64,000 nucleotides of DNA, taken from assembly GCA_019096065.1 (NCBI GenBank), contig JAGUCH010000001.1, positions 13,454,001 through 13,518,000 of the forward strand. Direction: 5' to 3'. Below are positions 38,401-53,400 of this stretch, in pieces. Each line of letters starts with the position of its first letter. Within the stretch, counting starts at the first letter, position 1. Source of the DNA: Paracyclopina nana. Taxonomy: Eukaryota > Arthropoda > Copepoda > Cyclopoida > Cyclopettidae. The notes below the pieces were generated by a model. It did no database searches, was not told the DNA's origin, and saw nothing but the letters and a program-made list of their open reading frames with translations. The translations under genes were made by a program, and so were the position numbers.

Positions 38401-41400
38401 TTCGAACAAATTGGGTCTCCTTATTCAGAGTTTGTGTGGTTTTTCTGCCCTCTTTTGTGCAGTGAATATTATTGAAAAGCTGTATGCACAAGTTTTATGG
38501 CTGAGGATTCATGGCTGCTTTTCGCATACGAAAAAAAGGTGATGCAAAATCTTACTATTTACGTTGGGTCTCGTCGTAAAGGAAACTTTTGCATCACTCT
38601 TCAGCCCGCGAAAGAATGCGCGCATCGGTTCAAATGCCGGCTTCGTAAAGTTTAGTTGGTGACCTGACGCGAACCAGGGAAGATTTCACTTTTGAGTTAC
38701 CATGACCAGTGTACTCAACTCTGAGGACGTGACCAAGCCTGATTTTAACCCTGACAGGTAGGAAATTAGCTGGCCCTGCCTCTTCGTGCGAGGAAGTGGC
38801 TTGTTATTAAAATTCCCATGTAAGCGGCTTAGCCAAAAAGAACTCTTGAAGACATTTATAATAACTCGACTTAAAAATTAATTTGGCTTTTGGGGGCATT
38901 ATATGGCTGATATAAAAATATTCTAAACCATTTTGCCTTGTTGTAAGTTTGAAGGTAGACGGAAGTAGCAATTGAGGGTGTTCCTTTTATACTTGAGAGT
39001 TCAGCTAAAGGAGGAGGGTGTTTCAAATCTCTTCAAGGGTGGTTTCTATGCTTTGAGCTAGAAATCGTTATAAACCATGCAGCAATAAAGTGTGTGAAGC
39101 TTCTTCTACCTCAAGTAATTAAAATGGAGCCGCGAGTAGCTACTTTAGATATTGCCAGAAAAAGGACACTACCCTGCGTGAAAGCAAGTCTGCTCTAATA
39201 GTTGTTGGTGTCACACCAGATGTGGAAGTTTCTCGTGCTTTAAGAACTACAGAGTGTCCCAAAATTTACAGCTTAATACCAGTATCTTCTGGAGCCTCAA
39301 ATTCAACTTGTTTCTTATATTCAAAGCATCATTTTTTTATCAGCAAAAAGCTCAAACGTTTCCTGTTCTTTTGTTCATAATAATGGCTCATTTCCTCAGC
39401 AAATATTCAAGATGTCACAGAAGCAAGAGTTTTTTTCGCCATTCTCCCTTTTTGTGGTCCTCAATATAATAGATTTATGCAGACATGTCCGATATTGTTC
39501 CTCCCATATTTGAAGCACCCTGTTATGAAATGCTAGACGTGGATGTGCCTGCTTTGCTATGTATGCTACAAACACACATTGCGGTATTTTATTATCTTTT
39601 ATGGGGAATCTTCATAAATTGCTTCTGCCTTTCAGGCTATTTTCCTATCACGTTTCGTTTTTGCCTAGTTTTCCTATTTGTGGGGGAAAATCATTTCTTG
39701 AAATTGGCACTTGAGAGGAAATTGTGTATTTTTGCAGCGGTAGTATGCTTCAATTGACGAGTTGGAAGTTGTCAGAAAAGCACTCCAAACAGCTCTCTAG
39801 CATTGAAAATCGTCAAGGACATTCAATAGCAAATAAACAGCATAACTTGCAAAATCACGATCATAATGCATAGGAAAACCTTTGTTAACTCATTGTTCAA
39901 CGTTTCTCAACTTTATCAATGCATTACGGTAAAAAACTTCCTTCTTGTGTATGAATGTAAATTATTATGAAAAAAGCACAATAAGCAGGTATTGATATTT
40001 TTCTAAGGCCACTTAATTTTGCAAACGAAATTGTAAGAGCGTATTGGTGGTACTAAAAAATCACTTCCTCTAAATACAAATAAAAAAAATGTCCCTGAAA
40101 CGTTTCTACATGTCCCCATGATCTCAATCTAGGTTAGCTGGATATCGGATATCCATGCATGATATAGAAAATTATGTCTGGAACTCTAGGAAGATCATCT
40201 CTTCTCAAGGCGCTCATAAAATTAGCCAAAAATGAGTCCTGTAACGCTACACCTTGAGGAGTACCTGGAACGTACCCTTATTGCTAATGGCTTGGCAATA
40301 TGTCAAAGTTTTTATAGCTTATGCGGTTGCATCACAAATTGATTCATTAGCATGCAAGTGGGAGTAATTTATCTTTGTGTTTCCCTTTGAAAGGTAGCAG
40401 GAGCAGCCACAGCGGCTCAAACTTTATTTCCTTTGAGCTTCAAATCCGCCAGAATTATGTGGGAATTGGAAGAAGTTAATGGTTTCGCTAGGTCATGAAA
40501 CTTTAAGCAAGTGGAAAAGTGCTTTGTTGTAGCAATATTTTTTCCTCATTTAGAAGGAAAGCAATTGTTTTTCTCTCGGAGAAGGAGACACCGTGGTCTA
40601 AATTTGACAGGGTGTCACATTGAGATTGGAGTTTAACTGGGTGTCTCAGAGCTGCTCAAATATGGATCGTGGTTGGAGAAACCTTTTGTGTTATTTTCAC
40701 AATGCTTCATGCGTAGCAGAAGGGTTGTGGTGAGGCAAATAAAGGGTGTGCATGATGTCATAGCAAACTTGAGTTTCTTTTGCTTTTGGTCCTGCTATTT
40801 TGTGCCGCGTTGTTTGCCAAAGTTGCCTCTCTTGCACCTTATTGTATAATGCAATGGCTGTACTGGATGCAATGCACGAGCTGCTTTAGCTATTTTCCAA
40901 ATAATGAAAGAAGGGTTCATTCGCTGGTGTTTTTCTCCTCTATCTAACCACGCTACTGCTCAACATGACATTGCCCATTCAGTTAGAAATGCAAGAAAAA
41001 ATCTAGCCTTTCCGTGCTTCAAAGTCGTAGAAAAAAGCCTCTTGGATGCATGCGGTCTGTAAAGTGTGTTTTATTGCCAAGTACCGCTCTGTATAAATAT
41101 AGATGCGTTAGATGATTTAGATGGCTTAGATGATCATCTTTGTCATCTATATTTGTACCATTTACCGATGATTTTTGACAATCCTCATCTATATTTGGAC
41201 TGCTACTTGCCTGTGTTCAAGTGCGGTATAAATATAGATGATTCCTGGATGAATCATCTATATCTGGACCAAATATAAATGATTTTAGACTTAAACCAAG
41301 CTCAAGCTTAGCAATATTTTGGAAAGTACCATTTATTTAGGAAATTCTTATGAAACTCTTAATTTTAATTTCTTTTATTTAGGTTTTTATGTAGTTTGGT

Positions 41401-44400
41401 CACTTGGCAGGGAGAAAATATTTTGAAAATATTTTGGGTCCAGCTTAATATTAGCTTTAAATTAGAACATTATATTTAATTCCAATCATCTAGATTATTA
41501 CAAATATAGTAGACAGGAAAAACTATTTTATATTTACACATCTTGTAAGTGCAGGAGATTGGCGGTACAAATATAGATGACGATCGGCAAAAATTATCTA
41601 TATTTGGTCAAAAAACGGTACAAATATAGATGACAAAGATGATCATCTAAGTCATCTAAATCATCTAACGCATCTATATTTATACAGACCCGCCAAGTAC
41701 ACAACTGATGTCACGACATATATCTTTATTGTTCCATGTCCTGAAATAATTAAATTAGAATTCTCTGCATTGCTGCTTCCTAACTTTGCCTTGTCTCTGA
41801 GCCGAAAACTTCTGGTGTATTTTTTTAAAAACAGCCAGGCATTTCCGATGTTATGATTATAAACATATTTCATTTCTTAGAAGTCTTGCTTATTTGACCG
41901 TTGGCAAGATAAGCAAATATCATGGAAAAATCGTGACATTAGGGGCCCCCTTGCACACATTATTACATTATTTCAAGGGCAATTCTTCAGCAATATGGTG
42001 CTAAGCATTCGTGAGCTTGCAATAATTTTAGCAAAAGGTTCAAACATTTTCACCTTGCCAACTTTCATCTTGCATCTTGAACTTCAGTGACCTCCATGGT
42101 ATCATCATCGTCATAATGATCATTTCGTGGTAGTAGTCATCCTCGCAAATGGGATCATCATATCAAATCACCGGCCCACATTGATGTGAAAGTTGGCAAT
42201 GCAGCGGCCAAAAAATGCATCATCGATCACTCTCCTTAAATAGCATCTAATTGTTTCGAGCGAGAAAGTGAGTGGCATTTCAGCCTCTAAATTGGCAAGA
42301 GATCTCGTATCAGAGGCCAGCTTGGTTAATTATTCACAAAAAGTGGAGTTTTGGAGCTAGGCCGCTACCAGTTGAAAAATTGTTTCCTTTTTAGGAGCCC
42401 TTCTCACTGATTTGAAATAGTTTCGCCTTTTTCTTTCCAGGTTATTTCGACGGCAATCATGTGACTGGTTTTACACTCAAGTGCAAAGCAAGTTTCATAA
42501 CTTTGGGTCTGCTAAAGTTGTCAAAACAGTAGGGTTCAGCAGTAAGTTTTGCGTATATACAGCTATTTTGAGCTCGCAGCAGGAGGAGGAAACTCTATTT
42601 TTATTTTTGCAGAATCCGATGACGAAGGTATGGCCGAAGTTCGTGATCACATTGAGAAAGTTGTCGAAACTTTGGTGAGCGACAACTTAGACGAGGCCAG
42701 TGTGGTTAGACTGGCTGATCATCCCTCATGTAAGTTATGCATATAACAGGACACTGAAAGCGTTTTTGTATCATATTTTTGAACATACAAAAAATGGAGT
42801 GAAGTGTACGTATGTGGAATACCGAGGAATTGCTTTTTTAGTGCACCATGTTAGCTGCAGCACGTGTGATAAACAAATTGTTTTGCTTACCAGATATGAC
42901 GGATCCAATTTTCTCAGCTAGTCAAGCTGAAGAATTGGAAAGTAGTTGCAGGCTGAACAGGAAAAAGACAATTCATGTTTTTTAAAAGCCTTTGTTGGTG
43001 GCCTTTCTTTTATTGAATAAGGCTTTCTATAAGCAGCGAATGCTTTACCGGAAAAAGAGTACACACAATTTGCACCAGGAATTTCATAAAGAAGAAAAAA
43101 TCCTTATTTAGGCTTGCTGCTTTGGCACGTTAATCTTCTTTGTACTCGTTGTAATATGCGCGGCACCTCTTGACAGTTCATTATAGATTAATCCCAGAAG
43201 AGACTGCAGAATGGAGGGTAATCAATACATTAATCTCGATGTCATCATATTGTATTTTCAGATGAACGCGTATTCCTACTTTTCCACAAAAACCTGAGTG
43301 ATGCCCTGACTCAGCTTGCTCAAGCCATATATGCAGTTCTTTCACGTAAGACTTCTTGCCATAAAAGATTGCTGTCGTGCCATTGAAGCTAGCTGCCTCC
43401 ATTTTTCAGATCACCCACTAGAAAATGAGAAAACCCCAACAGAGGCCCATTCTGGGCTGAAAAACCTGATTGATGCTCTCCTCGAGGAAGTGCAAGAAGA
43501 TGAAGCCTTCCAAGTAAATCATTACGCAAGTTTTGGCAAACTTGTTAGCAGCTCCAATTGGAGCCACTTACTTCTATCTATTTCCTTATCATTATAGGAG
43601 CTGGAGCTATCACCGAGTATCATCAAGGAAAAGACGAAACACAATGAAAGCCTATTTTTAGCTGAAACATATGAGGATCTCTTGTCAACAGCCATTATTA
43701 ATAAGGTGCGTGTGCTCACGCCGAGTCAACTGGGTCATGACTTGGAATTAATGCTTTGCTTACATTTTCCAGTTAGTCATTGGGTGCCAACATTCCAAGC
43801 ATAAAACAGAGGGCAAGAGCCTCAGACTGAGCACAGGGGAGGAAGAGAGTGGCCGTTTCTCCTACAATGAGGACGACTTTGAGGACAAAATGAGCCCCAA
43901 AAGGCCAGACTCGACCAATCAAGGCTCATCTTCCGGCCATTCATCTGGCACTCGTCAAACTGACTCAGCAGGTATCTATTTTATCATACGACCATATAAT
44001 TTTGAGCTATTATTCATTGTCCATTTTTTCGTTCTTTAGGATCTCAAATGTCTGACAGCTCTTTCTCTGCTTCGAGTCCTCATCAGCAGGGTCCTCCAAC
44101 GGCGGATAGTGCTTTTGCGGATATTGAGTCTGACGAGGATGCTCACCAAGTTCACCAATATTTGGTATATAAAACTACTCTTTCAAGGCTTCGTTTGATA
44201 GTCGCTAGATTGTTGGATGTGCAGTAATCTATTTAGAAAGCTAATGTGATTCGCTTTTCCTCAATGCTAAAATAGCTGATCCAAGTAATGAAATTCTCTT
44301 TCGTGCCTCAATACGTTAAGGATCTCTGCTGCATTATGCATGAGCTAACTTCTTTTTGCAAGCAAGCTTCGCTTCAAAAATGAACTTTTTTCATAAGCAT

Positions 44401-47400
44401 CTTGACTAGTTTTGTTACTCGAAGCTCGTTTCCATACTTGACTTCTGCGCACTTCATTCAGCTTCAACGGATCCTTCATTATGAAGGAGGAAGCCTGAAA
44501 GGGTTTTTCTTCTCCCCCCGTGGGGAAAAAGCTAGGTTGTTGCTGATGCATCAAAGGCCTTGATTTTCAACTCGTTTTATTCTAGGTTGAGGAAGAAGTA
44601 GAGGAAGTCACAGAGGAGTTCTTCAGCGGAGATGACGAGGCCAAACCAACATCAACTACTACTAGTCGGAGCTTTACAAAAAATGGCCCTTGGCTTTCCA
44701 CTCACCCCTCATTACATTCTTTGGATTTCATCTTGGCAGAAATGAATCCTGAACAAGATGAAAAGTCTCAAAAAAAGATGAAAGCAACGAATAGCAAGCC
44801 AGTGCCGTTTCCTGAATTCGGTGTTGATATTGTGGTGGTGCACCACAAAAATGGTAAAACTTATTTGCTTGATAGTCTGCCAAGTATATACTGTACTATT
44901 TTCCCCCTGCAGAAATGGAGTTTTCCTCTTCTTCTTCGTCGTCGTCATCAACCTCATCTTCTTCGAGCAGTGACGAGTCTGACGAAATCAAATGTAAGTA
45001 CCAACATGCGTGATATAATAAGGGTTTGGAATTGAATCAACTTTGTGTCAACTGAATCTTGACAAGCTTCCAGTGTAATATTAATTGAATGCAAAAAGGC
45101 CACGCTGAAAACAAGTGAATAATAGCAATCAGCGTAAGCTAAGAGAGAGCAACCATCATGAAAGGTTATTCTGCCATAATGCAACTTTAATGTTGGCATT
45201 TACCACATCATCTTACTATTGCTTCAGAAATGCCATCCTCTTGGTTACTTTTTGTCAAGCGAACCTAAAACACGTTTTCCAATGTTTACTTTCCTTTTTA
45301 AGGGTATGACGATGACGACGAATCTCGGATTCGAAAGCCACGCGAGGACAAGCAATCAGCTTTATTATGTCATCAATCCGTTGAGGATTGGGAGGAGAAT
45401 TGGCTTTTTCGCCGAAAACGGTCTCAAGAGTCGGGTGGTGGCAGCCTCAGCCTCACAATGCTGACTAACGATCCTGTGGCCATGCTTGTGCCCCTGCCCA
45501 ATGAAGGTGCCAAAACTTTCATTGGCGAAAAGGATGTTGATGAAGTTTCCGAACTTTCGGTGGCCTCCTGTAGCAGTGGCTCATCAGTGTCCTCCGAGGC
45601 CTCAACGGAAAACGATCTGGAACACACTGAGTACTCAGTGACGCCCCTCATCAGGAGTTCTGTGAGCATTAGCAGGGGATCCAGGACAGCCAGGGAAATG
45701 ATCCAGACCTTGGCTAATGAGGGCTGTCCAGTCTTTGTGATAGCTCCCGAGGCTAAAACGACCTCACATCTGGGGAAAACGGTCACTTTTGAGGCCGTCA
45801 CCGCTGGAGCTAAACCCATAGGTAAACAAGTTGGCATGAATGCAAGAAGGACTCTTCTTGCAATTTGAAAGCCAATGCGGAAGAGCGCGAGCGAGAGAGT
45901 GAGAAAAGAAAGCCTTCGCCGAGCAGACTTTTGAAGGTCATTCTCATTGCTTGCGTTATTGATGCCTGAATTACGCGCACTTGCTATGTGAAAGCTCTTG
46001 TGTTACGTTAATTGTCACAGGGCATAACCTAATTGGCTGCTGCCATTCATTAGTAATGCTTATGGACCATGCATTGTTCTCCTCTTGGGAATAGAAGGAA
46101 ACATTTTTGTTCTAGTACCATTATATTTATGTCTTCATGGTATATGGTCACTTAAGCTGGCTCTTGCATAACTTTAGTGACCAGGAGCCATTTTTTCCTG
46201 CTAGCTTTGCTTTTTCCCTTCCTAAAACAATGCAGCCACTCAATATGCCACTGCTACTGAAAAGTCAAAGCCTGCATACTAAAGATTAAATGAATCATGA
46301 AAAACACTTGTGCGCTTGTGTGCTACGACATGTGTTGGCAGAGGTCGGAATACTAATAGCTGCTTTTTCACAGATGTGGCTTGGTTCAGAGGCCCCTCCT
46401 TATTAGAGGACGATGGCGAGGCCGTGGAAATCCTCCGCATCAGAGACCGGCACATCTTGAGGCTGTACGACGTGCAAAAATCTGGAATTTATTCGTGCAC
46501 AGCCCTGAATTCTGCTGGGGAGGTCACGCATCACTTCAGCCTCAACGTGAAGAAAAGAGAAGAAGGTAAGACTATGAAGAAAGCCCCTTTTTCTATGTTA
46601 ATGAGGTGTGTGCTTTTTCGGGATGTAAAACGATCGGGCTTTTAACTGTGGATTATGTAGATTTTCGGAGTGAGTAATCCGGATTTACTTCGTCTTCCGG
46701 ATGTCTTATTAGGTTATGTGAAAAACAGCATTTTTCCAAAGATGCCTTTTGTTGCTGCACTTTTTTGCATTTTAGAGTGCAATAAAGCATGCAAAACTTT
46801 CAGCTCTAATATGCTTGCATCTCTTCTTTAAATGCAAACTTACTGAGGAGTTGAACATTTGCGTTGCAGAGTGTCCATTAGAGGCCCCAAGCATAGACAT
46901 GGATGAAGAAGTGGATATCTTCGTGAGCGAAGGAGAGGCCATTACCATGGTTTGCAGAGTTGGAGGCCGCCCTGAACCTCGTCTCGTTTTCTACAAAGAT
47001 GAAAAGAGACTGAGACCTAACGAAAATATCTCCATAGGTAAGGATAAGCACCAGCTGTAATTCTCCTATGGCATCCTCCTCACTGCATGCCATCTGTCCC
47101 AGGAGCCAATTTCTTCCTTCTCATTGCATAATTAGTGTACTCGTTGGCTCAGTCTTAACACCGATTTTTATAGTCACGGCATCCTTAAAATATCTACAAC
47201 AGATTTCAAAATACGCTTCAAAAAGTGTGCTTAAATCCAAAGACTGAGCCTCTGACCTATAATTATTAGTGTCCTCTGCACTTTATGTGAGGTTTATGAA
47301 CAGATAACTTACTTATTCTTGTTGTAGAGCGTCAAGAAGATGGACTGAGATGGGTCCTTCAAATTCGCAATTTTGGTCCCCGTCAAGTTGGCAAATATTG

Positions 47401-50400
47401 CGCGTTGGCAAAAAGTCGATCTGGTACTTGCACCAGAACATGGAACCTTCATCTTGACCCCACTTCCGAAGAGGTTACCAATAATGAAGATGTAGTATCG
47501 GGATCCGAGGAAGCTACTCATTCCAAGGACTATGAAGAGTTGGACGAGGTGAGAGAAAAAACGTGTATAAGTGATTAATGGTCGTTACGTAAGTGCTCGG
47601 AGTAAACACTGCTGTGGTGCATGGTATTTAAAATTGGTTTTTCTGGTCCTGCTCCTATGACCTTAATGCATTATTTTATAGCCACTGACCTCAGAAAATC
47701 ATATTTAGACCTCACATAACAGGTGAAATCTTTGGTTGATCAGTGGCGCGTAGCGACTTCCTCTGATCGCATTAGTTTGCCACATAACCTGACATAGAAA
47801 ACATCCCTTTTTTTGAGTTACCATTAATTGCAGTTAACCTGTTACGTAAGTCGCTCAGATGATATAATCCATCAGTAGAGGCCACAAAGGTTCCTTTTCA
47901 CGTCTGGCAGGGCCACAAAAGAGGCCTAATTATGGTTTATAGCCTTGTTGAATGGCCAGAAGGGTCGCTATCAAAAGACCACTATAAATTCTATTGAAAA
48001 CAGTCTGAAAAGTTCACATACGTTTGCGGTGGTTTTTTGAATATATATATACGCAACCAGAGGAAGCTTGAAGTAATTCAGTGTACATCATGATTGTGCA
48101 CTGAGGGAAAATTCATTGAAAATCAATAGACCTGTATGATAAATTAGCAATGGAGCATGCCACTGTGCTTGTCACATCATCAAGCATCATCATTGCAGTG
48201 TATAGTTATGACATATTCTGACAGACGTGTGTACGACCTCTTTGCAGAACGACATGCCTCTGTATCCTCAATCGATACTGAAGAAACCTTCGGAATTTCC
48301 ACCCGTGCCTTTCAACGTGCTTGAGGAGGCTCACGAAGAGGAAGATAACGACAATGAAAGTTTGGACATCATTTTGCCCTCAGATCGTGACGTGGTCGAT
48401 GACTTTGGCGACTTTGACCGACCAATTACAAAACCAGGTACCTATATAATTATGAAAGTACACTGAAGCTTACAATCACCGTTCGTTTCCAGGCACAATT
48501 GCAGATCGAGAGCATCGTAAGTGGATTGAAAAAGCGGTGCCATTGCAACACAACCCGTACAGTCGGGAAAGTCTTGAAAAAAGGCTATCAAGAGCCTCAG
48601 TCGACTCAGGAACGAGCACACTTCAGTCGAGGTAAGAAGCATTTTTTTCAATCAACCAAAACGCTTTGGTAATCCAATGTGCAAAGCTACTACATCCATT
48701 GTGGTCTAGTATAGAGCAGGATTATCTGCTATTTGCCACGTCGGAAATCCTGGTTCGTAACAAAAGCTTTCAAGATATCCTCATATATGAAGTAGTGAGT
48801 GCTATATTGATTCTCTCTCCTCGATCGATCCTCTTTCGTAATTTATTTGCCTCAAGATGTACGGGCTTCCAAAGGGCTCTCGATTTGGCCACTTGGCAAC
48901 GCGCAGTTGAGGGGCTTTACCAGATTTTTAAGCCTTTTCTGGGTTTTTTATTGCAGCGTCCTCGCAGATTCCAATGGCCGTGATTTGCTGATGCTCGACG
49001 AGTCTCAGTCAAATCGCATCGATTGCGGACCGAAGTTGTCGAATTTGAGGCGATATTGGCGAGACTATTACGTTGATCCCTCGAGATCGAGCGCTTCTTC
49101 CTCAGTTTCAGACGAAAATGGAGGAGAATCTCCCGATTGCCTCAAGGTAAGCTTTTGATGCCGCACACTATATGCAAACTGTATAGTAAGGGAACTGTTA
49201 ATTCTCGTCTTCCCTTGGGCTTGTGAAACATTTTTCCTCAAACGTTTAAATAAGAGAACTGTTCTTTTTCCTCCGGAAAGCCTACCATAATGACTACGAA
49301 TACTATGAGGAGTATATAATAATGGATTTGGGTGAGCTTACTTTTGGTGACACTATGAGAATATTATCTGTGTACGCACAGCTTGACAAATAGCGCTTCG
49401 CAACCTAGAAGAAGAATATTCTCTAGGTAACTGTAACAAAAACTCTTTTTTATGTACGTATTTTGAGGCAAAGTTGTCTCAGGCTGCATGAGAAGTACGC
49501 AATACAAAAAGTTCATGTTACGTTATCTGAGAAGAAGCTCATGCACGATTTGTGCTTCTCGCAAAAAAGTTTATTATTTATAAATCTGATAGTTCTGGGT
49601 TTTGGCTGAAAACCTGGCTTCTTTTTTGCGGAAGTTGTTACTTCCGTTGTTTCTTTTATCTGATCCCCTTTTCTGCATGTCACATCCCAATTTGTTTTAG
49701 TTGATGCTAAAGCGCTGAATGTACGTAGTTCACTCGCTGCCTTAGGAATAAGAACGGTTAATCAATTAGAAGTGGAAATCTGGACCGGCCAGCCTGCTGG
49801 GGCGTCACAAAAAAAGAAATTTACATCATAAAAAATTTTAATTTTTGTATAGTCTTGAAAAGTATCCAAATATCATTTAGTTAAAAAATATTTTTTTTCA
49901 GTGGTAATTTTCATTTTTTAATAGTCCTTTGGGATGAGCTCGATTTTATTGAACTGCTGATTGACTTAGTTCAGGCTTTGCAATTTGTAAAGCCTTTTAA
50001 CCTTAAAATGTGAGTAAAAGCTAAAACAATGGAGCAGTGCCATTCTAGAACTAGCAATATAACAGAAAATTCAATGTAAAGTGAAAAGTAAAGTCACTTT
50101 CTTAAGTTATTCTTTTGTTAAAAGCCTTAAAAATATAAGCACAAAGATGGTTTCCACTTATACCATAGCTACTTTGAGCGCACGCTTCCTCAAAAACCGA
50201 GATCGTCCGTTCTTATTCTCTAGGCAGTGAGAGACGTCACTGACTAACACGTACATACAGGTCTTTAGTTGATGCTAACTGTTGCACAGTGGTCGTAGTT
50301 CCGTCGGAAAATCGCTTTCATCGCATTTTTCGGGTCATTAACTGTGTAAATAATCCTCGTGGCTTTTCTTCTTTTTTGACGAAATATGCTGCTACCATAT

Positions 50401-53400
50401 GAGTTGGACCACAACTTTTGACAAATTGAACGATGATTTGATATTTTTTGCCGGTCCTTGCAGTGCGCAGTGGAGTGTCAAGTCATGCGCAAACTTGATG
50501 AAACTTCAATTTCTTGCCAATTTTTCAATTTTTCGCAGTTTCTCCACAGTCATGATGTCATGGTTCAAAATAGTAGGACATATCCCACGATTAGCCGGCA
50601 TTATTTTTTTTTTTTTTTTTGGCCGGCAATGGAAATTGCTGCAATTTAGTTCGAAGGCAATTTGGCAAAATTTCCTGCAAAAAATGCAGTTATTATACAA
50701 ACTTACATGAGTTTTTTTTGCATAATCTCTGTGTTTTCATGCATGAATTAACGTTATTTTTTCATGGTCATCGTAAATCATTCATTTGAGATGTTATCAG
50801 TGACAGTTTCATCTCCTTTTCAGAAATCGCCAGATTCAACAGGAGGAGCCTTTAAAGGACGGATGGACTCCTCGAGAATGGATGAAGCCAGTGACTCTGA
50901 TGGCCTTCATGACAGCCTCGATGACACTAATGTCCAAGACAGTGGAGTGGGATCATCTAGTGAGAGACAACATCATGTTCCAAAGGTACTAGATAGTGTA
51001 AAGGCCAAAAAAGGCCGGATCTTTATTCCGCTTGCTTTTAGACTTCGTCCAAGGTTGTGGCCGCTGAAATAGAAAAGTTCCAAAAGGAAATCGAGAGGGC
51101 CAACAATGAGAAGAGCAAAGTTATTGAATGGCGTGATAAGAAAAAGGCCGCTCGAAGGTCAGCCTCCTCTGACAGCCTATTGTCCATGGATGAAAACTCG
51201 GATTGCAGCAGCACTGTTGCGGGCCCTCGGGGTCCACTTTTGCCCCCTAAAGGCCGCTTCATTTCCACCGACAATCTGAGCAGCAACAGCCCTCCGGCCT
51301 TGCCGCCTAAAAGGCTACCACCAAGCGCAACAAAGGCCAATTTAAACAAGCGAGTGTCTATATCAACGACAGCCGTCCATATCATAAACTCCGACACTGA
51401 TTGCTTGACCGACGGAAGCGTGAAAGAGCGCATCAAATCATTTATGCAGCATCAGCCTTTGCAGCCAGAAAAGGCCAACAAGGAGGAGGTACTTTTCGAC
51501 AAGAATGGCAAGAAAATTGAAGACTTGCCCGAAGAGCTGCCCTCAGTCAGAAATTTGGCCTCGATGTTCAACCCTCGAAAGAGTCCAGAGCCTCTACCAA
51601 GAAATTCTCTTAGCAACAAAGTAGGCCAGGACCTGGAACTTTTCTCTCCATTTATTGACCTATTTTTTCATTTAGAAGCCGGATGAACGTCCAAAAGAGT
51701 TTGTAAAGCCATCCAAGGTCAACGGTCACCAGGTGAGTAACTGTGGCCTTAATGGCCTCCATATAAAAGAGTGTGAGCCTCTTGCACCACTTACTTACCT
51801 ATTACTTTGTTAACCAGATTTTTAGTTGATTCAGTTTTGCACTAACCCTTGAACTCGCTGTTTCTTTAGCCACTCTTTAACTACTCACATCAGGAAAGGC
51901 CACTGCGATCCAATGCAACTGTGGCCTTTGCCGAACCTGCACGACCCTTAATAGACAGTGATATAAGCTATAGCGACATAGATAGTGCTCGTACAACGAC
52001 TTTAGCCAAATTGACGACTGGAGATGGAATTAGTGTTTCCTATCAAGCTGCTGCCTTACCAAGAACACCTGATAGCTCCACTTCGTCAACCTCATTATCC
52101 TGGAGCACTCTTGAGGAAGCCATTGATGACAATGCTGCAGAGGAGGATGCCTTCGAGGACAAGTACAAGTCATTCTTGGCGCCCTATGGACAAGTGATGC
52201 TTGATCCGGATCTCGATTTGGAGCCTCAAATCATCAGTGATCATAGTCCTGCCTATAGTGTCATTTATGACAGTTTTGGCAACATTCTGGAGCCCAAGAC
52301 GGCTGGTGATGATGATGATTATCCATCGTCTTGGGATGAGGAGAACATTGCTCAAGATATATTAGAAAAGAAACGTGGGAAGCGTAAATCAGAAGAGGAC
52401 CCATGGAGCGACATTGGTCAATCGGTAAACTCCAGCTTCGAATTTTGGAAGGCTCGGAACAAGCTGAAGGCTGTGCAAAGGCCAAAGCTTTTTGAGACCA
52501 AGTATCAGCATAACAATAGGTATGCCTCAGATTCCAATATCAATGATGCTGTGGACATGACTGAGCCGGGCTTGAGGAAGATCCCCAAAGAAACTTGCTT
52601 CACCACAACCTCATCCGGATCAACCACGTGCCAAGATGAGCCTGTCTATTGCTCAATCAACGATCTAAAGGCACCAGGTGAAGACCATGTGTACGAGTCT
52701 GTTGAGCAAGATGAATCTGGGTTCTTTTCGTATGTGACCGTTCTCCCAAGGAAGAAGAGCAAGTCAGCTGTGGTGACCTGCATACCGGTCAACAGCAGCA
52801 GCAACAACAGATATGCTGTCTCCTCCTCTTCAACCTCTGATGATTACGAGAGCTACTGCAAAGTGACTGTCAATGGGAAAATTTGGATTAATCCCTCACC
52901 AAGTCCAGTCGAGCTAGCTAACCCTGTGACTAACCCGTCATTGGTACTAATAACAGACTTCTTCTTCTTTCTCCTATTTTTCCCCTCACTTCTGTAGTGA
53001 TGTAACATTGATTTTTCTCTTAGTTATTAACTCAGTTATGATTTTATATTTTCTCCTCAGCCTTTTCGAGTGCGCCTTTCCTCCGGAGCTCTCCATGGTC
53101 TGTTCAGGCTGCGTCACCCACGCGAAAACCATTGCACTTGACCTATTGCATACTTTTTAAATTCACATGTTTTTTGGCTTTTTTGTGCACCGCTTGTCTT
53201 CTAAATATCTGTCCCGCGCTTCATGACTGCGCGCATCACTCATTATGGATCACATTTCCACTTGCAGATTCACTGTCATAGCTTAACTGCACGCAGCGTT
53301 CCCAGACAATTTCGAGAGGATCTCCGCAAAGGCAAGGGAGAAAGCATCGACCGCAATATTAGACTGCAAAGCACCACTTCTGGTCACCCGGCCACTGCAC

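Noticed and set aside
41066-41278. 70-codon frame rich in Asp, Leu and His
   Set aside because: It is simply the translated left arm of the inverted-repeat transposon.
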